NCBI GenBank assembly: GCA_902464965.1
Contig: CABQLI010000011.1
Coordinates: 1-38,816, forward strand
Direction: 5' to 3'
Length of the DNA stretch: 38,816 nucleotides
Source of the DNA: an uncultured Collinsella sp.
GTDB lineage: Bacteria > Actinomycetota > Coriobacteriia > Coriobacteriales > Coriobacteriaceae
Positions 1 to 7,523 of the stretch are shown one piece after another (position 1 is the first letter of the stretch; every line of letters begins with the position of its first letter). Position numbers and translations under genes: made by a program. The notes under the pieces are model-generated. The model made no database searches, was not told the DNA's origin, and was given only the letters and a program-made list of their open reading frames with translations.

Positions 1-91
1 TCTGGTCGCGCCCTTGAAGTTGAACGTCAGATTGTACAGGTGCGGCCCGCGCAGCGTCGAGCCGTTACGGCGTTTGGCAAAACGCCGTAAC
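1..91 (-). other. Possible partial coding stretch at window edge; hairpin 64-91
   Basis: Read on the minus strand, roughly 91 down to 1 has an open frame with GC-rich third positions (about 25 codons, including a GPHLYNLTF stretch). This looks more protein-like than either plus frame, but I find no start codon, so it may be a fragment or a gene using an unseen start. Positions 64-75 and 79-91 form an inverted repeat (GTTACGGCGTTT / AAAACGCCGTAAC) directly behind the DAHP synthase stop codon. It may act as a transcription terminator, although no clear T-run follows. Confidence 0.25.
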
Positions 92-92
92 T

Positions 93-1124
93 CTAAATAC
101 GTTCCGCGATCTCGTGGATGAGGTAGTCGGTCTTTTCCCAGCCCAGGCACGGGTCGGTGATCGACTTGCCAAAGACACCGCCGTCGACCGGCTGGTTGCC
201 GTCCTCCAGGTAGGACTCGATCATAAAGCCTTTGACCAGCTTGGAGATGGACTCGTTGCGGCGGCAGCTGTCGAGCACTTCCTTGCAAATGCGATACTGC
301 TCAAGCGGACGCTTGCCCGAGTTGTCGTGGTTGCAGTCGATGACCGCCGCCGGATTGGCGTAGCCGGCATGCTCGGTATAGCGCTCGGCCAGGCGCTCCA
401 GGTGCTCGTAGTGGTAATTGGGGTAGGTGCGCCCATCGAGACCGATGTAGCCACGCATGACGGCGTGTGCGAGTGGGTTGCCGTCGCACTCAACCTCCCA
501 GTTGCGGAAGATAAAGCTCTGATGTGCCTGCGCGGCGTAGATGGAGTTGAGCATAACGGTGGTGGAACCGGCGGTGGGGTTCTTCATGCCGACGGGCACC
601 GAAATGCCGCTCGATACCAGGCGATGCTCCTGGTTCTCGACCGAGCGTGCGCCCACGGCGACGTAGCTCAGCAGGTCGACGAGGTACTGGTAGTTGGACG
701 GATAGAGCATCTCGTCGGCGGTGAAGAAGCCCGTTTCCTCAATAACGCGCAGGTGCATATGGCGGATGGCCTTGACGCCCTCGAGCAGGTCATCGGGCGC
801 CTCGGGGTCGGGGTTGTGCAGCAGGCCCTTGTAGCCAGTGCCCTTGGTGCGCGGCTTGTTGGTGTAGACGCGCGGAATGATGATGAGCTTGTCCTTGACC
901 TCCTCGGCGGTCTTGGCCAGTCGGTTCATGTACTCAAGCACCGAATCCTCGCGGTCGGCAGAGCATGGGCCGATGATGAGCACCTTACGTGCGTCCTCGC
1001 CGGTAAAGACTTTGGCGACCTCGGCGTCAAATGCCTGCTTTTTGGCGGTAAGCTCGGCAGAAAGCGGCATTTCCTCGCGGATCTCCATGGGGATGGGCAA
1101 CCTGCGCTTGAATTCCATGGCCAT
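93..1124 (-). CDS. aroF: 3-deoxy-7-phosphoheptulonate (DAHP) synthase, class I
   Basis: Cytosolic enzyme that condenses phosphoenolpyruvate with erythrose 4-phosphate, the first step of the shikimate pathway to aromatic amino acids. The 343-residue length is that of the E. coli AroF/G/H type. Visible family signatures are GPCSADRED (about 52-60), KPRTKGTGYKG (about 90-100) and the AGSTTVMLNSIYAAQAHQSF region with the conserved HQ pair. The start is the ATG complementary to 1122-1124, preceded by a strong AAAGGAGG site. Transcribed alone from a recognisable promoter at 1181-1209. Which of aroF, aroG or aroH is the closest match, and so which amino acid inhibits it, cannot be told from sequence alone. 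Confidence 0.95.
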   Translation of the reverse strand: MAMEFKRRLPIPMEIREEMPLSAELTAKKQAFDAEVAKVFTGEDARKVLIIGPCSADREDSVLEYMNRLAKTAEEVKDKLIIIPRVYTNKPRTKGTGYKGLLHNPDPEAPDDLLEGVKAIRHMHLRVIEETGFFTADEMLYPSNYQYLVDLLSYVAVGARSVENQEHRLVSSGISVPVGMKNPTAGSTTVMLNSIYAAQAHQSFIFRNWEVECDGNPLAHAVMRGYIGLDGRTYPNYHYEHLERLAERYTEHAGYANPAAVIDCNHDNSGKRPLEQYRICKEVLDSCRRNESISKLVKGFMIESYLEDGNQPVDGGVFGKSITDPCLGWEKTDYLIHEIAERI

Positions 1125-1180
1125 ACGGGGCCTCCTTTATCAATTAACGGCAACAATTGGCGAATTCTTGAATGCTCGGC

Positions 1181-1209
1181 ATTATCCGCTGTCGCACGCT
1201 AAAGTGCAA
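1181..1209 (-). promoter_or_regulatory. Sigma-70-type promoter of the DAHP synthase gene
   Basis: On the minus strand TTGCAC (1204-1209), a spacer of exactly 17 bases and GATAAT (1181-1186) make a good vegetative promoter. It lies about 57 bases upstream of the aroF start codon. No terminator-antiterminator or leader peptide is evident between them. Confidence 0.6.
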
Positions 1210-1224
1210 GCCCTCGTCACCCCA

Positions 1225-1277
1225 AAACCTGCCAAAAAGGGACAGGTTTATTTTGGTCGGTTTTATCTGGGAAAATG
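1225..1277 (+). repeat. GGGACAG-loop hairpin repeat, copy 1
   Basis: AAACCTGCCAAAA (1225-1237), loop AGGGACAGGTTTA (1238-1250) and TTTTGGTCGGTTT (1251-1263), followed by TATCTGGGAAAATG. Near-identical copies lie at 38589 (+) and 30624-30677 (-). It is a short palindromic intergenic repeat of the REP kind. Confidence 0.8.
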
Positions 1278-1353
1278 TCGGCACTCGCCGGAAGGGGAGG
1301 GTCGGCGTACGGCACGCTGGAGCAAGTTGGATCTTCTGCGGCATACCCCGTGG

Positions 1354-1577
1354 GCAAAAAATGGCAAATATGAGTACTGGTACTGGCGTAGTATCATATC
1401 GAGCTTACAGGATAATAGACACTACAGTAAATATGTTCATTAACGTTGGCACACAGAAGCATACTGACGAGCGTTTTGATTAATTTGAAGGCGTATAGAA
1501 GCCGCAAAAAGGTCATTTGAGGCGGTTTTGGCTGCTACTAAAAATGTAACAGTACTCATATTTGACCTTTTTTGGCC
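1354..1577. repeat. ~224-bp AT-rich element with ~28-bp terminal inverted repeats
   Basis: The left end contains CAAATATGAGTACTGGTAC (1365-1383 region). The right end (1546-1577) reads, on the opposite strand, GGTCAAATATGAGTACTG preceded by GGCCAAAAAA. The arms match over about 28 bases with a one-base gap. The interior has no credible gene and is much more AT-rich than its surroundings. The architecture resembles a small non-autonomous mobile element (MITE), but no target duplication is obvious. Confidence 0.55.
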
Positions 1578-1638
1578 ACAGGGTCCGGAAGGGGCTGTCA
1601 ATCGGGCCCCAAGAGAGCTAATTCGAGGGCCGCAGAGC

Positions 1639-1675
1639 AAAAAAACGGGGACGCAGATTGTCCTGCGTCCCCGTT
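1639..1675 (-). terminator. Rho-independent terminator of the marR-ABC operon
   Basis: A 13-bp perfect stem AACGGGGACGCAG (1644-1656) / CTGCGTCCCCGTT (1663-1675) is followed on the minus strand by a T-run (complement of 1639-1646). It lies about 30 bases beyond the stop codon of the last ABC gene. Confidence 0.85.
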
Positions 1676-1706
1676 CTCGGGCGTTATTCGTTCCTTGCGA
1701 CAAAAT

Positions 1707-3563
1707 TTACGCCGCCTCGTCGAACTGCGAGTTGTACAGGTCGGCGTAGAAGCCGCCCTGGGCGAGCAACTCGTCGTGTGTACCCTTCTCGACGATGTCG
1801 CCGTCGCGAATTACCAAGATCACGTCGGCGTTGCGGATCGTGGACAGGCGGTGCGCGATGACAAAGCTCGTGCGGCCCTGCATCAGCGCATCCATGGCGC
1901 GCTGGATGAGCTCCTCGGTGCGGGTATCGACGTTGGAGGTCGCCTCGTCCAGAATCAGCGCCGGACGGTCGGCCAAAATGGCGCGGGCGATGGTCACGAG
2001 CTGGCGCTGACCCTGCGACAGGTTAGTGCCCTCCTCGTTGATCATAAAGTCGTAGCCACCGGCGAGCGTATGGATAAAGTGGTCGCAGCGTGCGGCGCGT
2101 GCGGCGGCCTCGACCTCGGCATCGGTCGCATCGGGGCGTCCGTAGCGGATGTTCTCGCGGATGGTGCCGTTAAACAGCCAGGTGTCCTGCAGCACCATGG
2201 CAAACTCGCCGCGCAGCGCCGCGCGGTCCCAGTCGCGCACGTCGACGCCTTCGACGCGCAGCGAACCGCCGTCCACGTCGTAAAAGCGCTGCAGCAGCTT
2301 AATGAGCGTGGTCTTGCCGGCGCCGGTGGGGCCGACGATGGCAATGGTTTGGCCGGGCTGCGCCTCGCAGCTAAAGTCGTGGATGATGGTCTTGTCGGGC
2401 GTGTAGCCAAACTTGACATGGTCGAACTCCACGTGGCCGGGGCGCTTCTCGGGAATCTGCGCGTCGGCCTTCTGCTCCTCCTCGGGCGCGGCCAGGAACT
2501 CAAACACGCGCTCGGTGGCGGCGGCCATCGACTGCATCGTGTTGCTCACGTTGCCCAGCTGCTGCACGGGTTGCGTAAAGTTGCGCACGTACTGGATAAA
2601 GCTCTGGATGTCGCCGGGCGTGGCATTGCCGGTCAGCGCGAGCTGCGCGCCCACCACGACGACGCCCACGTAGCCCATGTTGCCCACCAAGCTCATAAGC
2701 GGCATCATCAGGCCCGACAGGAACTGCGAGCGCCAGCCACTAATAAAGAGGCGGTCGTTTTGACGGTCGAACTCCTCGATCGAAGCCTCGGCGCGGTCGA
2801 ACACCTGAATGACGTTCTGGCCGGCAAAATCCTCTTCGATAATGCCGTTGACGGCGCCCAGGACTTGCTGTTGCTCGCGGAAGTACGGCTGCGAGAGGTG
2901 AATCATTACGGTCAAGATAATCGCGGCGGCCGGCAGCGTGAGCACGGTGACGCCGGTAAGCGGCAGGCTGATCGAAAGCATCATGACGAGCACGCCGATA
3001 ATCTGCGTCACCGACGTGATGAGCTGCGTCACGCTCTGGTTGAGCGACTGACCCAGCGTATCGACGTCGTTGGTGATGCGGCTGAGTACGTCTCCCTTGC
3101 TGTGGCCGTTGAAGTAACTCATCGGCACGACGGCAATCTTGGCGGCGATTTCCTTGCGCATGCGGTAGCAGATCTTTTGTGTGACGCCGGTCATGAGCCA
3201 GCCCTGGACCAGGCTACAGACAGAGCTCGCCAGATACAGGCAGAGCAAAAAGCCGAGCGTCTTGGCGATCCAGTCAAAGTCAACGTCGCCGGTGCCGTTG
3301 ACCTTGGCGACCAGGCCTTCGAACAGCTTGGTCGTAACCTGGCCGAGCACCTTGGGTCCCACAATGTTAAAGATGACCGAGCACACGGCAAAGGCGACGG
3401 CGGCAAACACGGCAATCTTGTGCTGGCCGATATAGCCGAGCAGCTGCCTCATGGTGCCCTTAAAGTCCTTGGCCTTTTCGCCGCGACGCATGCCGCCCAT
3501 GCGGCCCATGGGACCACGCTGGCGGGTGGGCTTGGGAATCTGAGTCTTGGTCTCGTCTGCCAT
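1707..3563 (-). CDS. ABC exporter half-transporter, catalytically competent subunit
   Basis: A 618-residue type I exporter half-transporter: six membrane segments (about 45-335) fused to an ATPase domain. Motifs: Walker A GPTGAGKTT (411-419), signature LSQGQ (515-519), Walker B ending in catalytic E540 (ILDEATS) and switch H571 (IAHRLST). It is the last gene of a three-gene operon. Its ATG overlaps the TAA of the upstream ABC gene by one base (TAATG), which implies translational coupling. The partner carries degenerate catalytic residues, so the pair should be an asymmetric heterodimer of the TM287/288 or YknUV-MdlAB kind. The substrate is unknown; export of drugs, peptides or lipids is typical of the family. 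Confidence 0.9.
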   Translation of the reverse strand: MADETKTQIPKPTRQRGPMGRMGGMRRGEKAKDFKGTMRQLLGYIGQHKIAVFAAVAFAVCSVIFNIVGPKVLGQVTTKLFEGLVAKVNGTGDVDFDWIAKTLGFLLCLYLASSVCSLVQGWLMTGVTQKICYRMRKEIAAKIAVVPMSYFNGHSKGDVLSRITNDVDTLGQSLNQSVTQLITSVTQIIGVLVMMLSISLPLTGVTVLTLPAAAIILTVMIHLSQPYFREQQQVLGAVNGIIEEDFAGQNVIQVFDRAEASIEEFDRQNDRLFISGWRSQFLSGLMMPLMSLVGNMGYVGVVVVGAQLALTGNATPGDIQSFIQYVRNFTQPVQQLGNVSNTMQSMAAATERVFEFLAAPEEEQKADAQIPEKRPGHVEFDHVKFGYTPDKTIIHDFSCEAQPGQTIAIVGPTGAGKTTLIKLLQRFYDVDGGSLRVEGVDVRDWDRAALRGEFAMVLQDTWLFNGTIRENIRYGRPDATDAEVEAAARAARCDHFIHTLAGGYDFMINEEGTNLSQGQRQLVTIARAILADRPALILDEATSNVDTRTEELIQRAMDALMQGRTSFVIAHRLSTIRNADVILVIRDGDIVEKGTHDELLAQGGFYADLYNSQFDEAA

Positions 3564-5929
3564 TAGCGCTCGCCTCCTTCCATGACGGCTGCAATTTCTT
3601 CTTGGGTAAGCCCCAGCTCCTCGGCGGAAAGCTGCGACTGTGCGATCTCCAGGTACGCCGGGCAGCTGCGCAGCAGCTCCTCGTGCGTGCCGGTGCCCAC
3701 TACGTGGCCGTCGTCGAGCACGATGATCTGGTCGGCGTGCATGATGGTCGCGATGCGCTGGGCTACGACCACGAGCGCGGCGTCGGTAACGTTTTTGGCC
3801 AGCTCCTCGCGTAGGCGCGCGTCGGTCTTGTAGTCGAGGGCGCTAAACGAGTCATCGAACACCACGACCTCGGGCTTTTTGGCCAACGCGCGGGCGATGG
3901 CCAGACGCTGGCGCTGGCCGCCCGAGACATTGGATCCGCCCTGGCTGATGGGGGAGTCGTAGCCGCCCTCGCGCTCGGCGATAAAGTCCTCCGCCTGGGC
4001 GACGCGTGCCGCCTGGCGCATATCCTCGTCACTCACCATATCGCCGGCAAACTTGAGGTTGCTCTCGACGGTGCCCGAGAACAGGCGACCCTGCTGCGGG
4101 ATGTAACCAATACGGCGGCGCAGCTCGGAAAGGGTCATGTCGCGCACATCGATGCCGTCGAGCGAAATGCTGCCGCCCGTGACGTCGTACAGGCGCGGAA
4201 TCAGCTGCACGAGCGTGGACTTGCCCGAGCCCGTGGAGCCAATGATGCCGAGCATCTGACCGGCATGCGTGGTGAAGTTCACGCCGCTGATGACGTCGGC
4301 GCGGGCATCGGGATACTGGAAACTCACGTCGCGGAAGGTGAGCTCACCGCGCGGCGCGCTGGCCGCGGGCAGTTTGGGCGAGACGGGGTCGTTGATGCTC
4401 GTGGGGCAAGTGATGACCTCTTCCACGCGCTCGGCTGCGACCTCGGCACGGGGCAGGATGACCGAAACCATGGTGAGGATCATAAACGCCATGACGATCT
4501 GCATGGTGTAGGAGATAAACGCCATCATGTTGCCGACCTGCATCACGCCGTCGGACACGCCCTGCGCGCCAAACCAGACGATAAGCACGGTGATGCAGTT
4601 CATGACGAGCATCATGAGCGGCATCATAAAGCTCATGGCGCGGTTGGTGTAGAGCTGCGTGGTCATCAGGTCGAGCGATGCCTTGTCAAAACGCTCGAGT
4701 TCATGTTCCTCGCGGTTGAACGAGCGGATGGGCATAAGGCCGTCGAGCAGCTCGCGGGCGGTAAGGTTCACGCGGTCCACAAAGCTCTGCATCTTTTTGA
4801 ACTTGGGCATGGTGAGGCCCATGAGCACGCCGACGACGGCCGAGACCGCGATGATGGCAACGGCGATGGTCCACTCCAGGCCGGTGTGGTTGGCCAGGAC
4901 GCGCATGACGGCGACGATGCCCATGACGGGGGCCATCAGGCACATACGGATAAACAGGGTTGCGGCCATCTGGATCTGCTGAATGTCGTTGGTGCAGCGG
5001 GTAATGAGCGAGGCCTGGCTAAACTTGCCCACCTCGGCCGGTGAGAAGTGCATAACCTTGTTGAAGGTCTCGCGGCGCAGGTCGCGGGCGATGGAGCAGG
5101 CGGTGCGCGAAGCCACGGCACCGGTCAGGATGGTGGCGACGAGCGACACCAGGCACAGCCCAAACATCGTGGTTGCCATGCGGCTAAGATAAGCGTTCTG
5201 CACGTCGGCGGGGTCGATGCCCTGTGCCTTGTACTCGTCCTGTACATAGCTCACGGCGCGCTGGGTGACGATGGAGCCCGACATGGAGCCCATTTTGTCC
5301 GCCATTTGGTTGGCGCCCTCGACGAGCTTACTTTGGTCTACCAGACCGCCTTCAACGCCCAGACGCAGGCTCTTCATGGTGATCTTGCCGCTGTCGGCAT
5401 CAATCTGCTTTTGCATGTTTTGCGCCGCCGCGGCCTTCTGCTGCATCTCGGCGAGCTGCTCGGGCGTCATGGTAGCCATCTGCTCGGGGGTGGGCATGGT
5501 CTGGGCAGCGTTGTTGTCTTTCTCGCTGGACGAGCCCATCATGTCACCCATGGAGTTGGCGTCAATGCCCTGGTTGAGCGAAAGGACGACGGTCTCGGGC
5601 AGGCTCATAATGTCGGCGAGCTTGCTGCCGTCGGCGCGCTCGTCCTCGGTACCCTCATACGTTCGAATGCCGTTTTTGTCAGCCTTGCTAAACACGGCCT
5701 CCACAGCCTTGGCGTCCTTGGCGCTCATAAAGAGTTCGAGGTCGTCGAGCGATTCGGCGCGAATGGTGTCGGGCACGGGCGAGGCGATGCCGCCTTGCTG
5801 CACGCCCACGTCGACGATATCGCTCATGTAGGTAGGCAGTGCCAGATCGGCGTTGCAACTGATTACGATAAGTACGATAGCTGCGAACAGTGCCAGGATA
5901 TGCTTTTTAAAGAGCTTGAGAATCCTCAC
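3563..5929 (-). CDS. ABC exporter half-transporter with degenerate ATP site and large TM1-TM2 insert
   Basis: 788 residues, about 200 more than its partner. The excess lies between the first membrane segment (about 10-30) and the second (about 252-272): a polar, Met/Gln-rich stretch (about 42-250), probably extracytoplasmic. The nucleotide-binding domain has Walker A GSTGSGKST (564-572) and an intact VSGGQ (668-672). The catalytic glutamate position is Asp (FDD, D693) and the switch histidine is Gln (VVAQR, Q724), so this half should not hydrolyse ATP at its own Walker site. It starts with GTG (5927-5929) overlapping the marR stop as GTGA. This asymmetry is known for heterodimeric exporters; the insert is less usual. 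Substrate unknown. Confidence 0.88.
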   Translation of the reverse strand: MRILKLFKKHILALFAAIVLIVISCNADLALPTYMSDIVDVGVQQGGIASPVPDTIRAESLDDLELFMSAKDAKAVEAVFSKADKNGIRTYEGTEDERADGSKLADIMSLPETVVLSLNQGIDANSMGDMMGSSSEKDNNAAQTMPTPEQMATMTPEQLAEMQQKAAAAQNMQKQIDADSGKITMKSLRLGVEGGLVDQSKLVEGANQMADKMGSMSGSIVTQRAVSYVQDEYKAQGIDPADVQNAYLSRMATTMFGLCLVSLVATILTGAVASRTACSIARDLRRETFNKVMHFSPAEVGKFSQASLITRCTNDIQQIQMAATLFIRMCLMAPVMGIVAVMRVLANHTGLEWTIAVAIIAVSAVVGVLMGLTMPKFKKMQSFVDRVNLTARELLDGLMPIRSFNREEHELERFDKASLDLMTTQLYTNRAMSFMMPLMMLVMNCITVLIVWFGAQGVSDGVMQVGNMMAFISYTMQIVMAFMILTMVSVILPRAEVAAERVEEVITCPTSINDPVSPKLPAASAPRGELTFRDVSFQYPDARADVISGVNFTTHAGQMLGIIGSTGSGKSTLVQLIPRLYDVTGGSISLDGIDVRDMTLSELRRRIGYIPQQGRLFSGTVESNLKFAGDMVSDEDMRQAARVAQAEDFIAEREGGYDSPISQGGSNVSGGQRQRLAIARALAKKPEVVVFDDSFSALDYKTDARLREELAKNVTDAALVVVAQRIATIMHADQIIVLDDGHVVGTGTHEELLRSCPAYLEIAQSQLSAEELGLTQEEIAAVMEGGER

Positions 5930-6375
5930 TCGGCATCTCTCCTTTCTTGATTGCGGTCGATAATTTCGTTGGCACGCCTTAGAAGACGCACCATCTCTTG
6001 GGTATCTGTTTCGCCGAGCTGCTCGAGGAAAGCCGCAGTGCGGTCCTCGAATTCCCGACGTTTGATTTCGAGATCCTGGAATCCTTTGTCGGTCACCGTG
6101 ACGTGTACGCGACGACGGTCGGTCTTTGAGTGCTCGCGCTCGACCCAGCCCTTGGCTTCGAGAGCGCGTAGGATATTGGCGATGCGGGCACTCGAGACCC
6201 AGGCGCGATCAGCGAGTTCGCTCGGCGTGAGCGAACCGCCGGCGAGTATGAGGGCGCGCATGACGGCCATCTCGCCGCCGAGGGCTTTGTCCGCAAAGCG
6301 CGAAATGCGCTGATGCATGCTGCCGAACTCGGTAAGGAGCTGACGCCCAAGCTCACGGAAATCGGTATCTTCCAC
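5926..6375 (-). CDS. MarR-family transcriptional regulator
   Basis: 149 residues with a winged-helix MarR fold. It has an N-terminal dimerisation helix, a helix-turn-helix around residues 50-75 (LTPSELADRAWVSSARIANI) and a basic wing followed by ...KTDRRRVHVTVTDKG. It leads the operon with two ABC exporter genes and overlaps the next gene by GTGA, so it probably represses its own operon and responds to an exported ligand. The start codon is GTG (complement of 6373-6375), with AGGGG about seven bases upstream. An inverted repeat covering the start codon (6367-6415) is a likely autoregulatory operator. The ligand is unknown. Confidence 0.88.
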   Translation of the reverse strand: MEDTDFRELGRQLLTEFGSMHQRISRFADKALGGEMAVMRALILAGGSLTPSELADRAWVSSARIANILRALEAKGWVEREHSKTDRRRVHVTVTDKGFQDLEIKRREFEDRTAAFLEQLGETDTQEMVRLLRRANEIIDRNQERRDAE

Positions 6376-6415
6376 CGAAAACCCCTAACACTAGAAACTA
6401 TTTTCGGTGAAAGAT
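6367..6415. promoter_or_regulatory. Inverted repeat over the marR start, probable autoregulatory operator
   Basis: ATCTTCCACCGAAAA (6367-6381) and TTTTCGGTGAAAGAT (6401-6415) are inverted with one mismatch around a 19-base centre. The site spans the GTG start and leader of marR, which suits repression of the marR-ABC operon. The wide spacing means either two sites or an mRNA hairpin is possible. Confidence 0.5.
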
Positions 6416-6442
6416 GATACCACCGCTCAACCATCCCATTCG

Positions 6443-6473
6443 GTGGATTTCTAGGCATGTCCCAAAAATCTAC
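6443..6473 (-). repeat. GGGACA-loop palindrome, copy 1
   Basis: On the minus strand GTAGATTTTT, then GGGACATGCCT, then AGAAATCCAC: a 10-base imperfect stem closing a loop of about 11 bases. A close relative lies at 26799-26830. It is intergenic, between marR and the dehydrogenase gene. Confidence 0.65.
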
Positions 6474-6598
6474 TTGGCCGCTAGGCAATATTAAGAGTGC
6501 ATTAAGACTTAAAATCATTCAATTGCTGAAGCGTTTCAAAGAACTATTATGCACGCGGTTAGGCGAGGGGTTGTCACCACCATGACGACTGGGACTCA

Positions 6599-6604
6599 TA
6601 TAAT
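6599..6604 (+). promoter_or_regulatory. Consensus -10 box before the dehydrogenase gene
   Basis: TATAAT at 6599-6604 lies about 60 bases before the dehydrogenase start. TTGTCA (6571-6576) is 22 bases upstream, too far for a standard -35, so the promoter is either -35-poor or activated. No operator is obvious. The rest of the marR-dehydrogenase gap (6416-6598) holds only the palindrome at 6443. Confidence 0.4.
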
Positions 6605-6665
6605 CGCCACGTGCGATGCTCCAACTTCCCGCAAGGAGACACCTTACATAAAGGGGGATGGAGTC

Positions 6666-7415
6666 ATGGCATTTGACTTCACGGGCAAGACCGCGATTGT
6701 CACGGGCGGCACTCAGGGCATTGGCCTCGAGATCGCCAAGGGCATCGTCGCGGGCGGCGGACATGTCGCGCTCATCGCAAGGAACGCTGCTAAGGGCGAG
6801 GCCGCAGTGGCCGAGCTTGGCGAGGGCAACAAGTTCTATCAGCTCGATGTCGCCGATGCGCCCAAGGCGCGCGAGACCGTCGAGCAGATTTTTACGGACC
6901 TGCCGCAAACCAACATCTTGATTAACTGCGCTGGCGTCATCAGCACCAAGAAGTTCGACGAGATCGATGACACCGAGTGGCGCCGCACTATCGATATCAA
7001 CCTCAACGGTACCTTCACTATGATGAACGCCGTGTACCCGCACTTTAAGGCGGCGCATGCCGGCACTATCGTCAACGTGAGCTCCGTTGCTGGCAAGATC
7101 GGCGGCGGCCTGCTTGGCACCGCTGCCTACGCGAGCTCCAAGGCCGGTGTCAACGGCCTTACCAAGGCGGTCGCCAAGGAGGGCGGCAAGTTTGGCGTTC
7201 GCTGCAACGCCGTGTGCCCGTCGCTCACGTTGACCGATATGACCTCGATTCTCTCTGACGAGAACTCTCAGCGCATCATCAACGGTATTCCTCTGGGCCG
7301 CGCTGCCCAGGCCAGCGAGCCTGCGCAGATGGTGCTGTTCTTCGCTTCCGACCTCGCCAGCTTCGTGAACGGCGAGATCGGTGACTGCGACGGCGGCATC
7401 GTCCTGGACGGGTAA
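6666..7415 (+). CDS. Short-chain dehydrogenase/reductase, possibly KduD-like
   Basis: A 249-residue classical SDR. The nucleotide-binding motif is TGGTQGIG (13-20), NCAG stands at 87-90, and the catalytic set is S140 (NVSS), Y155 and K159 (YASSK). A longer upstream reading exists, but the GGGGGATGGAG ribosome site and the family N-terminus (FTGKTAIVTGG) fix the ATG at 6666. The gene is followed, after a terminator-like hairpin, by a 2-keto-3-deoxygluconate-type permease. That context makes a sugar-acid dehydrogenase such as 2-dehydro-3-deoxygluconate 5-dehydrogenase the best guess. FabG-like or polyol dehydrogenase roles cannot be excluded from sequence. Confidence 0.85.
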   Translation: MAFDFTGKTAIVTGGTQGIGLEIAKGIVAGGGHVALIARNAAKGEAAVAELGEGNKFYQLDVADAPKARETVEQIFTDLPQTNILINCAGVISTKKFDEIDDTEWRRTIDINLNGTFTMMNAVYPHFKAAHAGTIVNVSSVAGKIGGGLLGTAAYASSKAGVNGLTKAVAKEGGKFGVRCNAVCPSLTLTDMTSILSDENSQRIINGIPLGRAAQASEPAQMVLFFASDLASFVNGEIGDCDGGIVLDG

Positions 7416-7434
7416 TACCCCGCGATGATTATTC

Positions 7435-7474
7435 GGCGACGGCTCCTGCGACTCGGGACCGTCGCCTTCTTTCT
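7435..7474 (+). terminator. Terminator after the dehydrogenase gene
   Basis: GGCGACGG (7435-7442) pairs with CCGTCGCC (7459-7466), followed by TTCTTTCT. It sits between the dehydrogenase and permease genes, so the permease may be partly read-through or have its own promoter. Confidence 0.6.
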
Positions 7475-7523
7475 GACATAGGCGCGTGCGGCTACGATTC
7501 GCATGCATCCAAAGGAGATATAT

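Noticed and set aside
114..1202. Long plus-strand open frame opposite the DAHP synthase gene
   Set aside because: It is the antisense shadow of a high-GC gene with no family features; the minus frame has all DAHP synthase motifs.
1572..3566. 664-codon plus-strand open frame opposite the ABC gene
   Set aside because: Low-complexity His/Asp/Gly/Val-rich antisense translation typical of GC-rich shadows; the ABC motifs are on the other strand.
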